Shown here one piece after another: positions 28,934-38,326 of a stretch of 64,000 bases of DNA. This DNA comes from Savagea serpentis (GTDB lineage: Bacteria; Bacillota; Bacilli; Bacillales_A; Planococcaceae): assembly GCF_015351395.1 (NCBI RefSeq), contig NZ_JADKPV010000001.1, positions 248,001 to 312,000 on the forward strand, written 5' to 3'. The position numbers and the translations under genes are program-made. The stretch's first letter is position 1. Each line of letters starts with the position of its first letter. The notes under the pieces are model-generated. The model was not told where the DNA came from and did no database searches. It worked only from the letters and a program-made list of their open reading frames with translations.

Positions 28934-30466
28934 TTGGAATACGTAGTCGAAATGTTGAACATATCCAAAAAGTTCGGAAATTTTTATGCGAATAAAAACA
29001 TTACATTGCAACTTAAAAAGGGAGAAGTTCACGCACTTTTAGGAGAAAATGGAGCGGGAAAATCCACTTTGATGAACGTTCTTTTCGGTTTGTATCAACC
29101 GGAAGAAGGAACGATTAAAGTTCGTGGTAAAGAAGTGGACATCGCGAACCCAAATATTGCGAACGACCTTGGAATTGGCATGGTGCACCAACACTTTATG
29201 CTCGTTGAAAATTTAACGGTAACGGAAAATATTATTTTAGGTAATGAACCGACGAAGATGGGCGTCATCAATATTAAAGAAGCTGAGAAAAAAGTCGCCG
29301 AAATATCAGAGTTATACGGCTTGGCTGTCGACCCGTCAGCAGTAATTGAAGACATATCCGTCGGGATGCAACAACGCGTGGAAATTTTAAAAACATTGTA
29401 TCGTGGAGCGGAAGTTCTCATTTTTGACGAACCGACCGCTTCTTTAACACCGCAAGAAATCGATGAATTAATGCACATTATGAAAAACTTAATCGATGAA
29501 GGAAAATCAATCATCTTGATTACCCATAAGTTGAATGAAATTATGGCTGTTTCAGACCGCGTCACAATCATCCGTAAAGGAGAAGGAATCGGTACGGTTA
29601 CAACGGATCAGTCTAGTCCAGAAGAGCTCGCTTCGCTCATGGTAGGCCGTCAAGTGACGTTTAAAACGGAAAAGACAGAAGCGACGCCAGGTGAAGTCGC
29701 TTTAGACATTCAAAATCTCGTGGTGGAAGACAATCGTAAAATCGCAAAAGTAAAAAACTTAAATTTACAAGTGCGGTACGGAGAAATTGTCGGAATTGCA
29801 GGGATTGATGGCAATGGTCAGTCAGAATTGATTGAAGCGATTACCGGTTTGCGCAAAACGAAATCGGGAACGATTCGTCTTGGAGGGCATGATCTTGCAA
29901 ATGAGTCGCCGCGTAAAATTACAGAGACAGGTGTCGGTCATATTCCACAAGACCGCCATAAACATGGTCTCGTTTTAAATTTTTCAGTCGGCTACAACTC
30001 CGTTTTACAAACGTATTATAAGCAACCATTTTCTAAAGGTGGCATTATGAATTATAAAGAAGTGTCCAAATTTGCGAACGAAATTATTGAAGAATACGAT
30101 GTTCGTACTCAAGGGGAGCATGAGTTAGCACGTGCTCTTTCTGGAGGAAACCAACAAAAATTAATTATCGGTCGTGAAGTATCTCGCGATCCTGACTTAT
30201 TAATTGCGGCACTTCCTACACGTGGGCTTGATGTTGGAGCGATTGAATTTATTCATAAGCGTCTGATCGAACAGCGTGATAACGGAAAAGCGGTGTTGCT
30301 CATATCATTTGAATTAGACGAAGTGATGAACGTTTCAGACACGATTGCGGTCATTTACGATGGACAAATCGTATCAACAGTGAAACCGCAAGATGCAACA
30401 GAGCAACAGCTCGGCCTACTCATGGCAGGACATGTCGGAAATAGCGAAGAAGGTGACCGTCTGTGA
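28934..30466 (+). CDS. nupO: Nucleoside ABC transporter ATP-binding protein (NupO-like)
   Basis: Cytoplasmic ATPase with two fused ABC domains (510 residues). Domain 1 has Walker A GENGAGKST, an ISVGMQQRVEILKTL signature and LIFDEPTASLTP. Domain 2 has a GIDGNGQSELIEA P-loop, ALSGGNQQKL signature and a degenerate Walker B (LLIAALPTRGLD), the asymmetry usual for this sugar/nucleoside class. TTG 28934 is eight bases after AAGGAG; the GTG at 28925 overlaps that site. It overlaps nupP by four bases. Confidence 0.92.
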   Translation: MEYVVEMLNISKKFGNFYANKNITLQLKKGEVHALLGENGAGKSTLMNVLFGLYQPEEGTIKVRGKEVDIANPNIANDLGIGMVHQHFMLVENLTVTENIILGNEPTKMGVINIKEAEKKVAEISELYGLAVDPSAVIEDISVGMQQRVEILKTLYRGAEVLIFDEPTASLTPQEIDELMHIMKNLIDEGKSIILITHKLNEIMAVSDRVTIIRKGEGIGTVTTDQSSPEELASLMVGRQVTFKTEKTEATPGEVALDIQNLVVEDNRKIAKVKNLNLQVRYGEIVGIAGIDGNGQSELIEAITGLRKTKSGTIRLGGHDLANESPRKITETGVGHIPQDRHKHGLVLNFSVGYNSVLQTYYKQPFSKGGIMNYKEVSKFANEIIEEYDVRTQGEHELARALSGGNQQKLIIGREVSRDPDLLIAALPTRGLDVGAIEFIHKRLIEQRDNGKAVLLISFELDEVMNVSDTIAVIYDGQIVSTVKPQDATEQQLGLLMAGHVGNSEEGDRL

Positions 30467-31512
30467 AGTCGAAATTTAATAGTAAAAGCATTTTAGTTCC
30501 ACTTATTTCAATTGTCCTCGGTTTATTAATCGGAGCGATCATCATGTGGTTAAGTGGCTATGATGCGATTAAAGGCTACGTGGCACTTTGGAACGGTATT
30601 TTCGGAGATGCCTATGCGATGGGTGAAACAGTACGTCAAATTGCACCTTATATTTTGGCAGGTCTAGCTGTTGCATTCGCTTTCCGAACAGGGTTATTTA
30701 ACATCGGAGTAGAAGGGCAATTGCTCGTCGGATGGTTTGCAGCAGCCTATGTTGGAACGACGTTTGAATTACCGACGATTATCCATTTACCACTCGCTTT
30801 ACTCGCAGCAGCTGCAGCAGGTGCATTATGGGCGTTTTTACCAGGTTTATTGAAAGCGACATTGCAAGTGCACGAAGTAATCGTCACAATCATGATGAAC
30901 TATATCGCATTGCACGTTGTGAACGCACTCATTAAAGCGTCATCAGGAACGTATAAAACAGAGACGATTCATGATAGCGCGTCATTGCGTTCTCCTTTTT
31001 TAGAACAGTTGACAGATTATTCAACACTGCACTACGGGTTTATCGTCGCAATTTTAATGGTTATTTTCATGTGGTTTTTATTAGAACGCACGAAAACTGG
31101 ATTTGAATTAAAAGCAGTCGGGTTTAACGACCATGCTTCACAATATGCCGGAATGAACGTGAAGAAAAACATTATCGTGTCGATGATGATTTCAGGCGGA
31201 TTTGCTGGACTTGCAGGAGCGATGGAAGGACTTGGAACATTCGGTTACATTACAGAAAGTACCGACTTCACAGGCATCGGGTTCGACGGGATTGCTGTCG
31301 CATTGCTCGGAGCGAACACACCGATTGGCGTATTGTTTGGGGCGATTTTATTCGGTTCGTTAAAGTACGGTTCACTCAATATGCCGAACGCAGCAGGCGT
31401 ACCGATTGAGATTGTATCCATCGTGATCGCGTTAATCATTTTCTTCGTAGCAAGCGGATATATTATCCGTGTCTTCTTAGAGAAAATGAGCAAGAAAAAG
31501 GAGGCGAAGTAA
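30463..31512 (+). CDS. nupP: Nucleoside ABC transporter permease (NupP-like)
   Basis: Inner-membrane permease of 349 residues with about eight to ten hydrophobic segments. Family motifs include FRTGLFNIGVEGQLLVGWFAA and the cytoplasmic EELKAVGFN-like loop (FELKAVGFNDHASQYAGMNV) followed by GGFAGLAGAMEGLG. GTG start at 30463 overlaps the nupO stop (GTGA). It should pair with NupQ to form the channel for the substrate delivered by NupN. Confidence 0.9.
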   Translation: MKSKFNSKSILVPLISIVLGLLIGAIIMWLSGYDAIKGYVALWNGIFGDAYAMGETVRQIAPYILAGLAVAFAFRTGLFNIGVEGQLLVGWFAAAYVGTTFELPTIIHLPLALLAAAAAGALWAFLPGLLKATLQVHEVIVTIMMNYIALHVVNALIKASSGTYKTETIHDSASLRSPFLEQLTDYSTLHYGFIVAILMVIFMWFLLERTKTGFELKAVGFNDHASQYAGMNVKKNIIVSMMISGGFAGLAGAMEGLGTFGYITESTDFTGIGFDGIAVALLGANTPIGVLFGAILFGSLKYGSLNMPNAAGVPIEIVSIVIALIIFFVASGYIIRVFLEKMSKKKEAK

Positions 31513-32466
31513 ATGTTAACAGCATTATATTTCATCATGCCGATGATGATTGCCTATGCGGCGCCTCTTATTTTCACAGCAATTGGTGGAGTCTTTTCAG
31601 AACGTTCAGGTGTCGTGAACATCGGTTTAGAAGGGTTGATGGTGATTGGAGCGTTTATCGCAATCGTCTTTAACTTAACTTTCGCAGGAACATTCGGTGC
31701 TTGGACACCTTGGATTTCGATTCTTGTGGCGATGCTCGTTGCAGGAGTGTTCTCCATTTTACACGCGGTTGCATCGATTTCATTCCGCGCAGATCAAGTT
31801 GTTTCAGGGGTTGCGATTAATATGCTCGGTATCGCCGTCGCACTTTTCTCGATTAAAATGATGTATGGAAAAGGTCAGACTGAATACGTCAACTATAAAA
31901 TTCCGCGTTTCGATATGCCGATTTTACAAGACATTCCCATTATTGGACCGATGTTTTTTAAAACGGTATATGGAACGAGCATTTTAGCGATTGCCGTTGC
32001 ACTGATCGCATGGTTCGTCATTTATAAAACACCGTTCGGTTTGCGTTTACGTTCGGTTGGAGAACATCCGATGGCAGCGGATACGATGGGGATTAATGTG
32101 ACCCGTACGCGCTATATTGCGGTAATTATTTCAGGAGCGCTCGCTGGAATCGGTGGAGCGGTTTATGCACAAACGATGACAGGTAACTTCGACCATACGA
32201 CGATTAATGGTCAAGGATTCATGGCGCTAGCTGCGATGATTTTCGGAAAATGGCATCCGCTTGGAGCGATGGGAGCAGCATTATTCTTCGGATTCGCACA
32301 AGCGCTCAAAATCAGTTCTGCAAACATCGAGTTTTTAGCGAATGTACCAGATGTATATTTGCACATTTTACCATATGTCTTAACAATTTTAGCACTCGCA
32401 GGATTTATCGGTCGTGCACGTGCACCGAAAGCGAACGGACAACCGTATATTAAAGGAAGCCGTTAA
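31513..32466 (+). CDS. nupQ: Nucleoside ABC transporter permease (NupQ-like)
   Basis: Second permease of the importer, 317 residues, starting on the base after the nupP stop. Motifs include FSERSGVVNIGLEGLMVIGAF, LRSVGEHPMAADTMGINVTRTRY and ALAGIGGAVYAQ, a shorter version of the NupP pattern. AAGGAGG in the end of nupP serves as ribosome site. A terminator follows, ending the transporter operon. Confidence 0.9.
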   Translation: MLTALYFIMPMMIAYAAPLIFTAIGGVFSERSGVVNIGLEGLMVIGAFIAIVFNLTFAGTFGAWTPWISILVAMLVAGVFSILHAVASISFRADQVVSGVAINMLGIAVALFSIKMMYGKGQTEYVNYKIPRFDMPILQDIPIIGPMFFKTVYGTSILAIAVALIAWFVIYKTPFGLRLRSVGEHPMAADTMGINVTRTRYIAVIISGALAGIGGAVYAQTMTGNFDHTTINGQGFMALAAMIFGKWHPLGAMGAALFFGFAQALKISSANIEFLANVPDVYLHILPYVLTILALAGFIGRARAPKANGQPYIKGSR

Positions 32467-32473
32467 TTATTTC

Positions 32474-32505
32474 ACTCCTTCTCCATTTTGGAGAGGGAGT
32501 TTTTT
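32474..32505 (+). terminator. Terminator after nupQ
   Basis: ACTCCTTCTCC (32474-32484) pairs with GGAGAGGGAGT (32490-32500) with one G-T wobble, followed by six T. Confidence 0.85.
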
Positions 32506-32563
32506 AAATGAGAACCGTAGATTGAAAAATGTGACGTTTTTCAACGAAATGAACGTGTAACGG

Positions 32564-32593
32564 TTGCGAACTATTTCACTGAACATGTATAGT
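32564..32593 (+). promoter_or_regulatory. Promoter of the ymfF-ymfH-ymfI operon
   Basis: TTGCGA (32564-32569), 18 bases, TATAGT (32588-32593), in the spacer after the nupQ terminator and about 37 bases before the ymfF start. Confidence 0.55.
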
Positions 32594-32629
32594 GAAGGAA
32601 GCTTTGTAATATTTAGAATGAGGTGGACC

Positions 32630-33904
32630 ATGTTTAAGCATTATCCGATTTCAAGCGGGGTCGATTTATATATTCGACCGACACAACAATTTAAAACCGT
32701 CACGATTCTCATGCAATGGGATCGTGAATTTGATGAAATATCGGCTGCACACCGCGCCGTATTATCAAATGTTTTGCAAGATTCAAACGAGCGTTATCCA
32801 ACGTACGCCAAGTACAAAAATAAACTAGATGAACTTTACGGTTCTACATTAATTACAGATGTTTCAAAACGCGAAAATAAACATCGTTTTCTTCTTTTTT
32901 CAGAGACGGTACATGAACGTTTCGTTCGCAGTGAGAACCATTTCGCAGAATGGCTCACATTTTTAGCAGAAACGATTCAGCGGCCGAATGTGAAAGACGG
33001 CAAATTCGATGAAGCGACAGTGAGACGTGAGAAGCGTTCGATTGTTGAGCGAATTCAATCTATTTATGACGATAAAGACCGCTATGCGTATCGTCAATTA
33101 ATTCAAATGATGCGACCAGACGATTATGTCGCAAAGTCACGACTCGGTACAGAGGAGCTCGTACAAGCGGTTACACCGGCTTCATTAGTGGAACAATACG
33201 AAGCGATGTTGAAAGAAGATAAGTTGACGATTTATGTCGTCGGAGATATTGATGAGCAACTCATTATCGATACGTTCCGACCAATCATTCAACAGCGTGA
33301 ATATGAGGAAATTCCGACTTATGCGCCAACCGTTTCAACGTGTGTTGAAATACAAGAGAAAGAAGAAACGAATGCGATTCGTCAAGGAAAATTAAACATC
33401 GGTTATTCGACACCGATTACCTTGCATGATGAGCGCTTTGCAGCGATGCAAGTCGCAAACGGTATATTAGGAGGATTTGCACATAGCAAACTCTTCCAAA
33501 ACGTACGTGAAAAAGAAAGCATGGCATATACGATCAGCAGTAGTTACATTAGCCAATATGGATTATTGACAATTAGCGGTGGAATTGATTGGAACGAAAA
33601 GGATAAAGTAATTCGTTTAATTAATGAACAAATTGCGATGATGCAGAGCGGAGACATTTCAGAATTGGAATTAGAACAGACGAAAGCGTTGCTCGCGAAC
33701 TCTATTCGCAGTGCACTCGATACCGTTCGTGGTCAAATGGTTTTATTTGATCAATATAAAGAAGACTATGCGAACTTTTCAGCGCAAGCTTTAATTAAAC
33801 GTTGGAATGCTGTGACGAAAGAAGAAGTGATCGCCGCAATTCAAACATTGAAAAAAGAAGCGATCTTTTTATTGAAAGGAGAGCGTGAAGATGGAGAAGA
33901 TTGA
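32630..33904 (+). CDS. ymfF: M16-family protein lacking the zinc motif (YmfF-like)
   Basis: A 424-residue pitrilysin-fold protein. The expected HxxEH zinc motif is absent from the N-terminal domain, so it is probably the non-catalytic partner of the active M16 protein encoded next, as in the B. subtilis ymfF-ymfH pair. The second domain has the VREKESMAYTISSSYISQYG block that completes the M16 chamber. ATG 32630 (MFKHYPISSG) follows GAGGTGG closely; the frame is open further upstream but that stretch covers the promoter. It overlaps ymfH by 14 bases. The substrate is unknown. Confidence 0.85.
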   Translation: MFKHYPISSGVDLYIRPTQQFKTVTILMQWDREFDEISAAHRAVLSNVLQDSNERYPTYAKYKNKLDELYGSTLITDVSKRENKHRFLLFSETVHERFVRSENHFAEWLTFLAETIQRPNVKDGKFDEATVRREKRSIVERIQSIYDDKDRYAYRQLIQMMRPDDYVAKSRLGTEELVQAVTPASLVEQYEAMLKEDKLTIYVVGDIDEQLIIDTFRPIIQQREYEEIPTYAPTVSTCVEIQEKEETNAIRQGKLNIGYSTPITLHDERFAAMQVANGILGGFAHSKLFQNVREKESMAYTISSSYISQYGLLTISGGIDWNEKDKVIRLINEQIAMMQSGDISELELEQTKALLANSIRSALDTVRGQMVLFDQYKEDYANFSAQALIKRWNAVTKEEVIAAIQTLKKEAIFLLKGEREDGED

Positions 33905-35183
33905 ATTGCAAGCAGTGGAAGAAACATTATATAAAGAAGTTCTGCCGAACGGACTGACGGTATACATCCTTCCGAAAAAAGAATATTCCAAAACGTACGC
34001 GACGTACACAACGAAGTACGGTTCAATTGACCGAATGTTCACGCCGCTTCATGCGAAAGAACCGATTGTTGTCCCTGATGGAATTGCGCATTTTTTAGAG
34101 CATAAAATGTTCGAAAAAGAAGAGGGCGATATTTTTCATACATTCAGTCAACAAGGGGCCTCTGTGAATGCTTATACATCATTTACACGAACAGCATACT
34201 TATTTTCAGCGACGAGCAATGTGGAAAAAAATATGACGACTTTGCTCGACTTCGTTCAAGCGCCTTACTTTACAGAAGAGACAGTAGAGAAAGAAAAAGG
34301 CATCATCGCACAAGAAATTATGATGTATGACGATTCGCCAGACTGGCGCATCTATTTCGGGGCGGTGGAAAATATGTACCGTAAACATCCTGTAAGAATC
34401 GATATTGCAGGAACAGTGGAATCGATTCAAGAGATTACGAAAGATCATTTATATACGTGCTACGAAACATTTTACCATCCGTCCAACATGCTATTATTCG
34501 TTGTGGGAGCAGTCGATGTAGAGCCAATGATGCAGCTCATTCGCAACAATCAAGGAGCGCGTGAATTGACGAATGAACCGAATGTGGAGCGCTTTATTGA
34601 AGAAGAAGATTTAACAGTACAAGTAAAAGAGCGTACGATTGCAATGGACGTTTTTAAACCGAAAGTGAATGTCGGCTTTAAATTGCCTGCTGGTCAATTG
34701 AAAGGACAAGCGTTTTTAAAGCGTGAACTAATTTACGAGCTCGGCCTAGACTTATTATTTGGCACAACGACACCATTTTATGAGAAAGCATATGATGAAG
34801 GGCTAATCGACGAATCCTTCGGTTACGATGTGACGTTAGAAAGCACATTTGCATTTGCGACGATCAGCACAGATACATTTGAAGCAGAAAGATTCCGCGA
34901 AGTAGTCCGAGAAACGTTCGAACGCCGGAATGAATTGCTAGAAGCAGAAGCGTTAGAGCGCCTCATTAAACGAAAAATCGGTTTATTTATTCGTTCTTTA
35001 AATAGTCCAGAATTTATCGCAAACCAATTTACAAACTATGCATTCCACGACACGATGCTATTCGATCATGTCGAGGTTTATCGCTCAATCACATTAGAAG
35101 ATGTGAAAGAAGGTCTTGAATGGTTTGTACAATCGAATAATTCGACAGTCATGCAAATCGTGCCGATGGAGAAAGAAGCATGA
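33891..35183 (+). CDS. ymfH: M16 zinc peptidase (YmfH-like)
   Basis: A 430-residue pitrilysin-type peptidase. The inverted zinc motif is intact as HFLEH (His67, Glu70, His71), with the third ligand glutamate expected in the ETVEKEKGIIAQEIMMYDD helix. It probably forms a peptidase chamber with the preceding zinc-less partner. ATG 33891 is seven bases after AAAGGAGAG; the GTG at 33885 abuts that site. The end overlaps ymfI by four bases. Related pairs process peptides in some systems, but no precursor peptide gene is seen here. Confidence 0.88.
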   Translation: MEKIELQAVEETLYKEVLPNGLTVYILPKKEYSKTYATYTTKYGSIDRMFTPLHAKEPIVVPDGIAHFLEHKMFEKEEGDIFHTFSQQGASVNAYTSFTRTAYLFSATSNVEKNMTTLLDFVQAPYFTEETVEKEKGIIAQEIMMYDDSPDWRIYFGAVENMYRKHPVRIDIAGTVESIQEITKDHLYTCYETFYHPSNMLLFVVGAVDVEPMMQLIRNNQGARELTNEPNVERFIEEEDLTVQVKERTIAMDVFKPKVNVGFKLPAGQLKGQAFLKRELIYELGLDLLFGTTTPFYEKAYDEGLIDESFGYDVTLESTFAFATISTDTFEAERFREVVRETFERRNELLEAEALERLIKRKIGLFIRSLNSPEFIANQFTNYAFHDTMLFDHVEVYRSITLEDVKEGLEWFVQSNNSTVMQIVPMEKEA

Positions 35184-35908
35184 AATTTGCCCTCGTATTA
35201 GGAGCATCTGGAGAAATTGGCCACGCGATTTGTCGCGAATTAGCACAAGATGGCTGGTCGCTCTACTTGCACTATTCGACGAATGTATCGCGTATTGAAC
35301 AGTTGCTACAACAATTAGAAACGATGTATCCGGAGCAATACTTTTTACCGATGCAAGCGAATTTGTATGATCCGGAACAAGTAGAAAAATTGGCACAATC
35401 GATTGTTGAAGTGGAAGCGATTATCGTAGCGCATGGCGTGGAGCTATTGAAGCTCGTGAGCGATACGACAGATGAAGAGATGGACTACTTATGGAAAGTG
35501 CACGTTCAATCTCCGATTAAAATTATTAGTACATTAAGTGCACGCATGCAACATAAGCTCGTTTCATACGTCATCTTTATAGGTTCCATCTGGGGCAGTG
35601 CGGGTGCGGCGAATGAAGTGTTGTACTCGACAGTAAAAGGAGCACAGCATGCCTTCGTACGCGCTTATGCAAAAGAAGTCGCTTCTTTAGGCATTCGGGT
35701 GAACGGTGTCGCGCCTGGATGGATCGACACAAAAATGAATCGTATGTTCAATGAGGAAGAGCGCAAAGAAGCGCAAACGTCCATTCCGCTCCAACAAATT
35801 GGAACACCTGCTGATGTCGCGAATTATGTGACATTTTTAGTGAGTGGGCGTGCTGATTACATGACGGGCGAGGTCATTAACTTAAATGGCGGTTGGTATA
35901 TTTCATAA
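35180..35908 (+). CDS. ymfI: Short-chain dehydrogenase/reductase (YmfI-like)
   Basis: A 242-residue SDR. The NAD(P)-binding GASGEIGHAI motif is at the N-terminus; the catalytic Tyr-Lys pair is in YSTVKGAQHAF; the end MTGEVINLNGGWYI is typical of FabG-like SDRs. It follows the M16 pair with an ATGA overlap, the same order as B. subtilis ymfF-H-I. Substrate not known; the FabG-like sequence does not by itself show a fatty-acid role. Confidence 0.88.
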   Translation: MKFALVLGASGEIGHAICRELAQDGWSLYLHYSTNVSRIEQLLQQLETMYPEQYFLPMQANLYDPEQVEKLAQSIVEVEAIIVAHGVELLKLVSDTTDEEMDYLWKVHVQSPIKIISTLSARMQHKLVSYVIFIGSIWGSAGAANEVLYSTVKGAQHAFVRAYAKEVASLGIRVNGVAPGWIDTKMNRMFNEEERKEAQTSIPLQQIGTPADVANYVTFLVSGRADYMTGEVINLNGGWYIS

Positions 35909-35932
35909 GTCGACATAAGTCAGTGTTTTTCC

Positions 35933-35961
35933 TTTAAATTGTTAATGCTATCCGTTATGAT
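35933..35961 (+). promoter_or_regulatory. Possible promoter before the DUF3388 gene
   Basis: TTTAAA (35933-35938), 17 bases, TATGAT (35956-35961). The -10 is good and the -35 weak. Confidence 0.4.
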
Positions 35962-36001
35962 AGGGTTACACAGTTGAAACGATAAAGGTAGGTGTCGACG
36001 G

Positions 36002-36793
36002 ATGAGTGAATGGTACGTAGAATATGAAATCAAAATTAATCGGCCAGGTCTCTTAGGGGATATCGCATCTTTACTTGGGATGTTAAAAGTAAATATCATA
36101 ACGATTAATGGTGTCGTGGAAAATAATCGACGTGTCATGTTAGTGAAAGCGCAAGACGATAAACAAATTGAACGTTTCTCCTTAATTGCGCGTACGATGG
36201 AAGCGATTGAACTTCGTAAAATTCGAAAGCCTAGATTGCGAGATCGCCTAGCAGTTCGTCATGGTCGTTATATCGAACGTTCGAGTACAAACCGTAAACT
36301 TTACCGATTCGTGCGTAGCGATCTCGGAGTACTTGTTGATTTTATGTCTGAACTTTTTAAAGAGGAAGGACATAAGTTGATAGGGGTTCGAGGGATGCCG
36401 CGAGTCGGAAAAACAGAAGCCATTGTTGCGGCAAGTGTGTCAGCGAATAAAAAATGGGTGTTTTTATCCTCTACTTTATTGAAACAGACCGTGCGTAATC
36501 GTCTCCAAGGGGATGAATATGATCCGAATAATATTTTCATTTTTGACGGCATTGTGACGCGTCGGGCAGGAGATGAAAAGCATATGCAACTCGTGCGTGA
36601 AATTATGAGTATCCCTGGTGTGAAAGTGATTGAACACCCTGACTTATTCGTCAAACATTCGGAATATACGATGGATGATTTTGATTACATTATTGAACTG
36701 CGCACGACAGAAGATGAAGAAATTACGTACGATCTTTTAGAAAAAGATGTCCCGATGGCACCGATTCAAAGCATGGATATGTTTCCTTTTTAA
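36002..36793 (+). CDS. ymfK: DUF3388 protein (YmfK-like)
   Basis: A 263-residue protein of unknown function, conserved in Bacillales between ymfI and the rodZ-like gene. The first 75 residues (EYEIKINRPGLLGDIASLLGMLKVNIITINGV) look like an ACT domain, a fold that senses small molecules. From about 130, IGVRGMPRVGKTEAIVAAS fits a P-loop GxxxxGKT, followed by a hydrophobic KWVFLSSTLL strand. This suggests ligand-sensing joined to nucleotide binding, but no activity is known to me. ATG 36002 follows AAGGTAGGTG. Confidence 0.8.
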   Translation: MSEWYVEYEIKINRPGLLGDIASLLGMLKVNIITINGVVENNRRVMLVKAQDDKQIERFSLIARTMEAIELRKIRKPRLRDRLAVRHGRYIERSSTNRKLYRFVRSDLGVLVDFMSELFKEEGHKLIGVRGMPRVGKTEAIVAASVSANKKWVFLSSTLLKQTVRNRLQGDEYDPNNIFIFDGIVTRRAGDEKHMQLVREIMSIPGVKVIEHPDLFVKHSEYTMDDFDYIIELRTTEDEEITYDLLEKDVPMAPIQSMDMFPF

Positions 36794-36828
36794 ACAATTG
36801 TCAAATATTATTGAGGTGGGTGGTTGTA

Positions 36829-37686
36829 TTGACCGGATTAGGTGAGCTATTACGAGAGGCTCGAGAAGCGAAAGGGTATTCGCTGGATGATTTACAATCG
36901 ATAACAAAAATTCAAAAACGATACCTTTCCGGAATTGAAAAAGAAGATTATAGCTCGATGCCAGGAGCGTTTTATGCGAGAGCTTTTATTAAACAATATG
37001 CGGAAGCGGTAGATTTAGATCCGCAAGAAATATTGAGTCTCTATAAAGAAGAGCATCCTTCACCTGAAGCGGAAGCGGAAGAAGAAGTGACGCCCTTAAG
37101 GTCGAGACATCGCCGAGTACGTTCGAATAATGCGATGAAACAAATGATGCCTAAATTATTTTTCGCTATTATTATTATTGCAATCGTGGTAATTATTGCA
37201 TTGCTTATGAAATGGACGATGAATGGAAAAGGAGAGAATAGTCCGGTCGATGATTTGCCAGAAGACAATAAAGTGACTGTTCAACAAAAAGAACCTCCTA
37301 AACCTCCTGTCGTTGAAGAAGAGCCGAAAGAAGAGCCAGAAGAAGAACCGGAAGAGCCTGTGATGGAACAGAAAGTCGAAGTCGTTAGTGTTGCAGGAGA
37401 TACGACAACATATCGTTTGAGTGAAGCGGAGCAATTTAAATTACGCATCGAATTATCAGGAGAATCTTGGGTGAGTGTTTTAACGGACAATCAAGAAGAA
37501 TTAACTCCTGGAGGCGCGGCGGTTTTAAAAGATGGAGATGTCGTGGATTTAGATGTGACGGATCAATCTCAAATAAGAATTCGTCTCGGCCGTACAAATG
37601 ATGCGAAAGTATTTATTAATGATAAAGAATTACCTTATGAGTTAGAACGTGTCGATCAGACGATTTATATTCAATTTGAAAAATAG
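36829..37686 (+). CDS. rodZ: RodZ-like helix-turn-helix membrane protein (YmfM)
   Basis: A 285-residue bitopic membrane protein. The cytoplasmic N-terminus (1-75) is an Xre-type helix-turn-helix (LGELLREAREAKGYSLDDLQSITKIQKRYLSGIE) that in RodZ binds MreB. One membrane segment (about 108-128, FFAIIIIAIVVIIALLM) follows a basic stretch. Outside is a Glu/Pro-rich linker (EEPKEEPEEEPEEP) and a C-terminal DUF4115 beta domain. TTG 36829 is the best start by homology (MTGLGELLREAR), nine bases after GAGGTGG; GTG 36820 is possible. Confidence 0.85.
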   Translation: MTGLGELLREAREAKGYSLDDLQSITKIQKRYLSGIEKEDYSSMPGAFYARAFIKQYAEAVDLDPQEILSLYKEEHPSPEAEAEEEVTPLRSRHRRVRSNNAMKQMMPKLFFAIIIIAIVVIIALLMKWTMNGKGENSPVDDLPEDNKVTVQQKEPPKPPVVEEEPKEEPEEEPEEPVMEQKVEVVSVAGDTTTYRLSEAEQFKLRIELSGESWVSVLTDNQEELTPGGAAVLKDGDVVDLDVTDQSQIRIRLGRTNDAKVFINDKELPYELERVDQTIYIQFEK

Positions 37687-37709
37687 TCATCTATTTAGAT
37701 GACTATTTT
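37680..37709 (+). terminator. Terminator-like hairpin after rodZ
   Basis: A perfect 14-bp inverted repeat (37680-37693 with 37696-37709) spans the rodZ stop codon. Its own A and T ends provide short T tracts in both directions. pgsA starts 28 bases later, so readthrough is likely. Confidence 0.65.
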
Positions 37710-37736
37710 CATTCTAAATAAAAAGGAGACTTAGAC

Positions 37737-38315
37737 ATGAACTTACCGAATAAAATAACTGTATTACGCGTACTTCTCATCCCGATTTTTATCATTTTTA
37801 TGATTGTTGATTTTGGGATGGGCGACCTATCTTTCGGTGGTGTGACAATTTCTATCGAACGTTTCATCGGAACATTGATTTTCATCATCGCGTCGATGAC
37901 AGATTGGCTAGATGGCTATTTAGCACGCAAACATAATTTAGTGACGAATATGGGGAAGTTTTTAGATCCATTAGCTGACAAATTACTCGTTTCAGCAGCA
38001 TTTATTATTTTAGTCGAAATGCATCTTGCGGCAAGTTGGATTGTCATTGTGATCATTAGTCGTGAGTTTGCTGTGACCGGTTTGCGTTTATTGCTAGCGG
38101 GTGAAGGGGAAGTCGTTGCAGCGAACAATTTAGGGAAAATTAAAACCGTCGCTCAATTGTTAGCCATTATTTTATTATTGTTTGACAATGCCTTTTTCAC
38201 ACTTGCGAACATTCCAGCAGGAGACATTATGTTATATATCGCTTTAATATTCACGATTTGGTCAGGGGCAGACTATTTCTATAAAAATCGCCATGTTTTA
38301 TTAGACTCAATGTGA
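37737..38315 (+). CDS. pgsA: CDP-diacylglycerol-glycerol-3-phosphate phosphatidyltransferase
   Basis: Integral membrane enzyme (192 residues) that makes phosphatidylglycerol phosphate from CDP-diacylglycerol, the product of CdsA above. The CDP-alcohol phosphatidyltransferase motif is complete: [10 protein letters not shown], then [10 protein letters not shown], with the four catalytic and metal-binding aspartates. Several hydrophobic helices follow. AAAAGGAG precedes ATG 37737; cinA follows after 11 bases. Confidence 0.95.
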   Translation: MNLPNKITVLRVLLIPIFIIFMIVDFGMGDLSFGGVTISIERFIGTLIFIIASMTDWLDGYLARKHNLVTNMGKFLDPLADKLLVSAAFIILVEMHLAASWIVIVIISREFAVTGLRLLLAGEGEVVAANNLGKIKTVAQLLAIILLLFDNAFFTLANIPAGDIMLYIALIFTIWSGADYFYKNRHVLLDSM

Positions 38316-38326
38316 GGTGACGGAAG

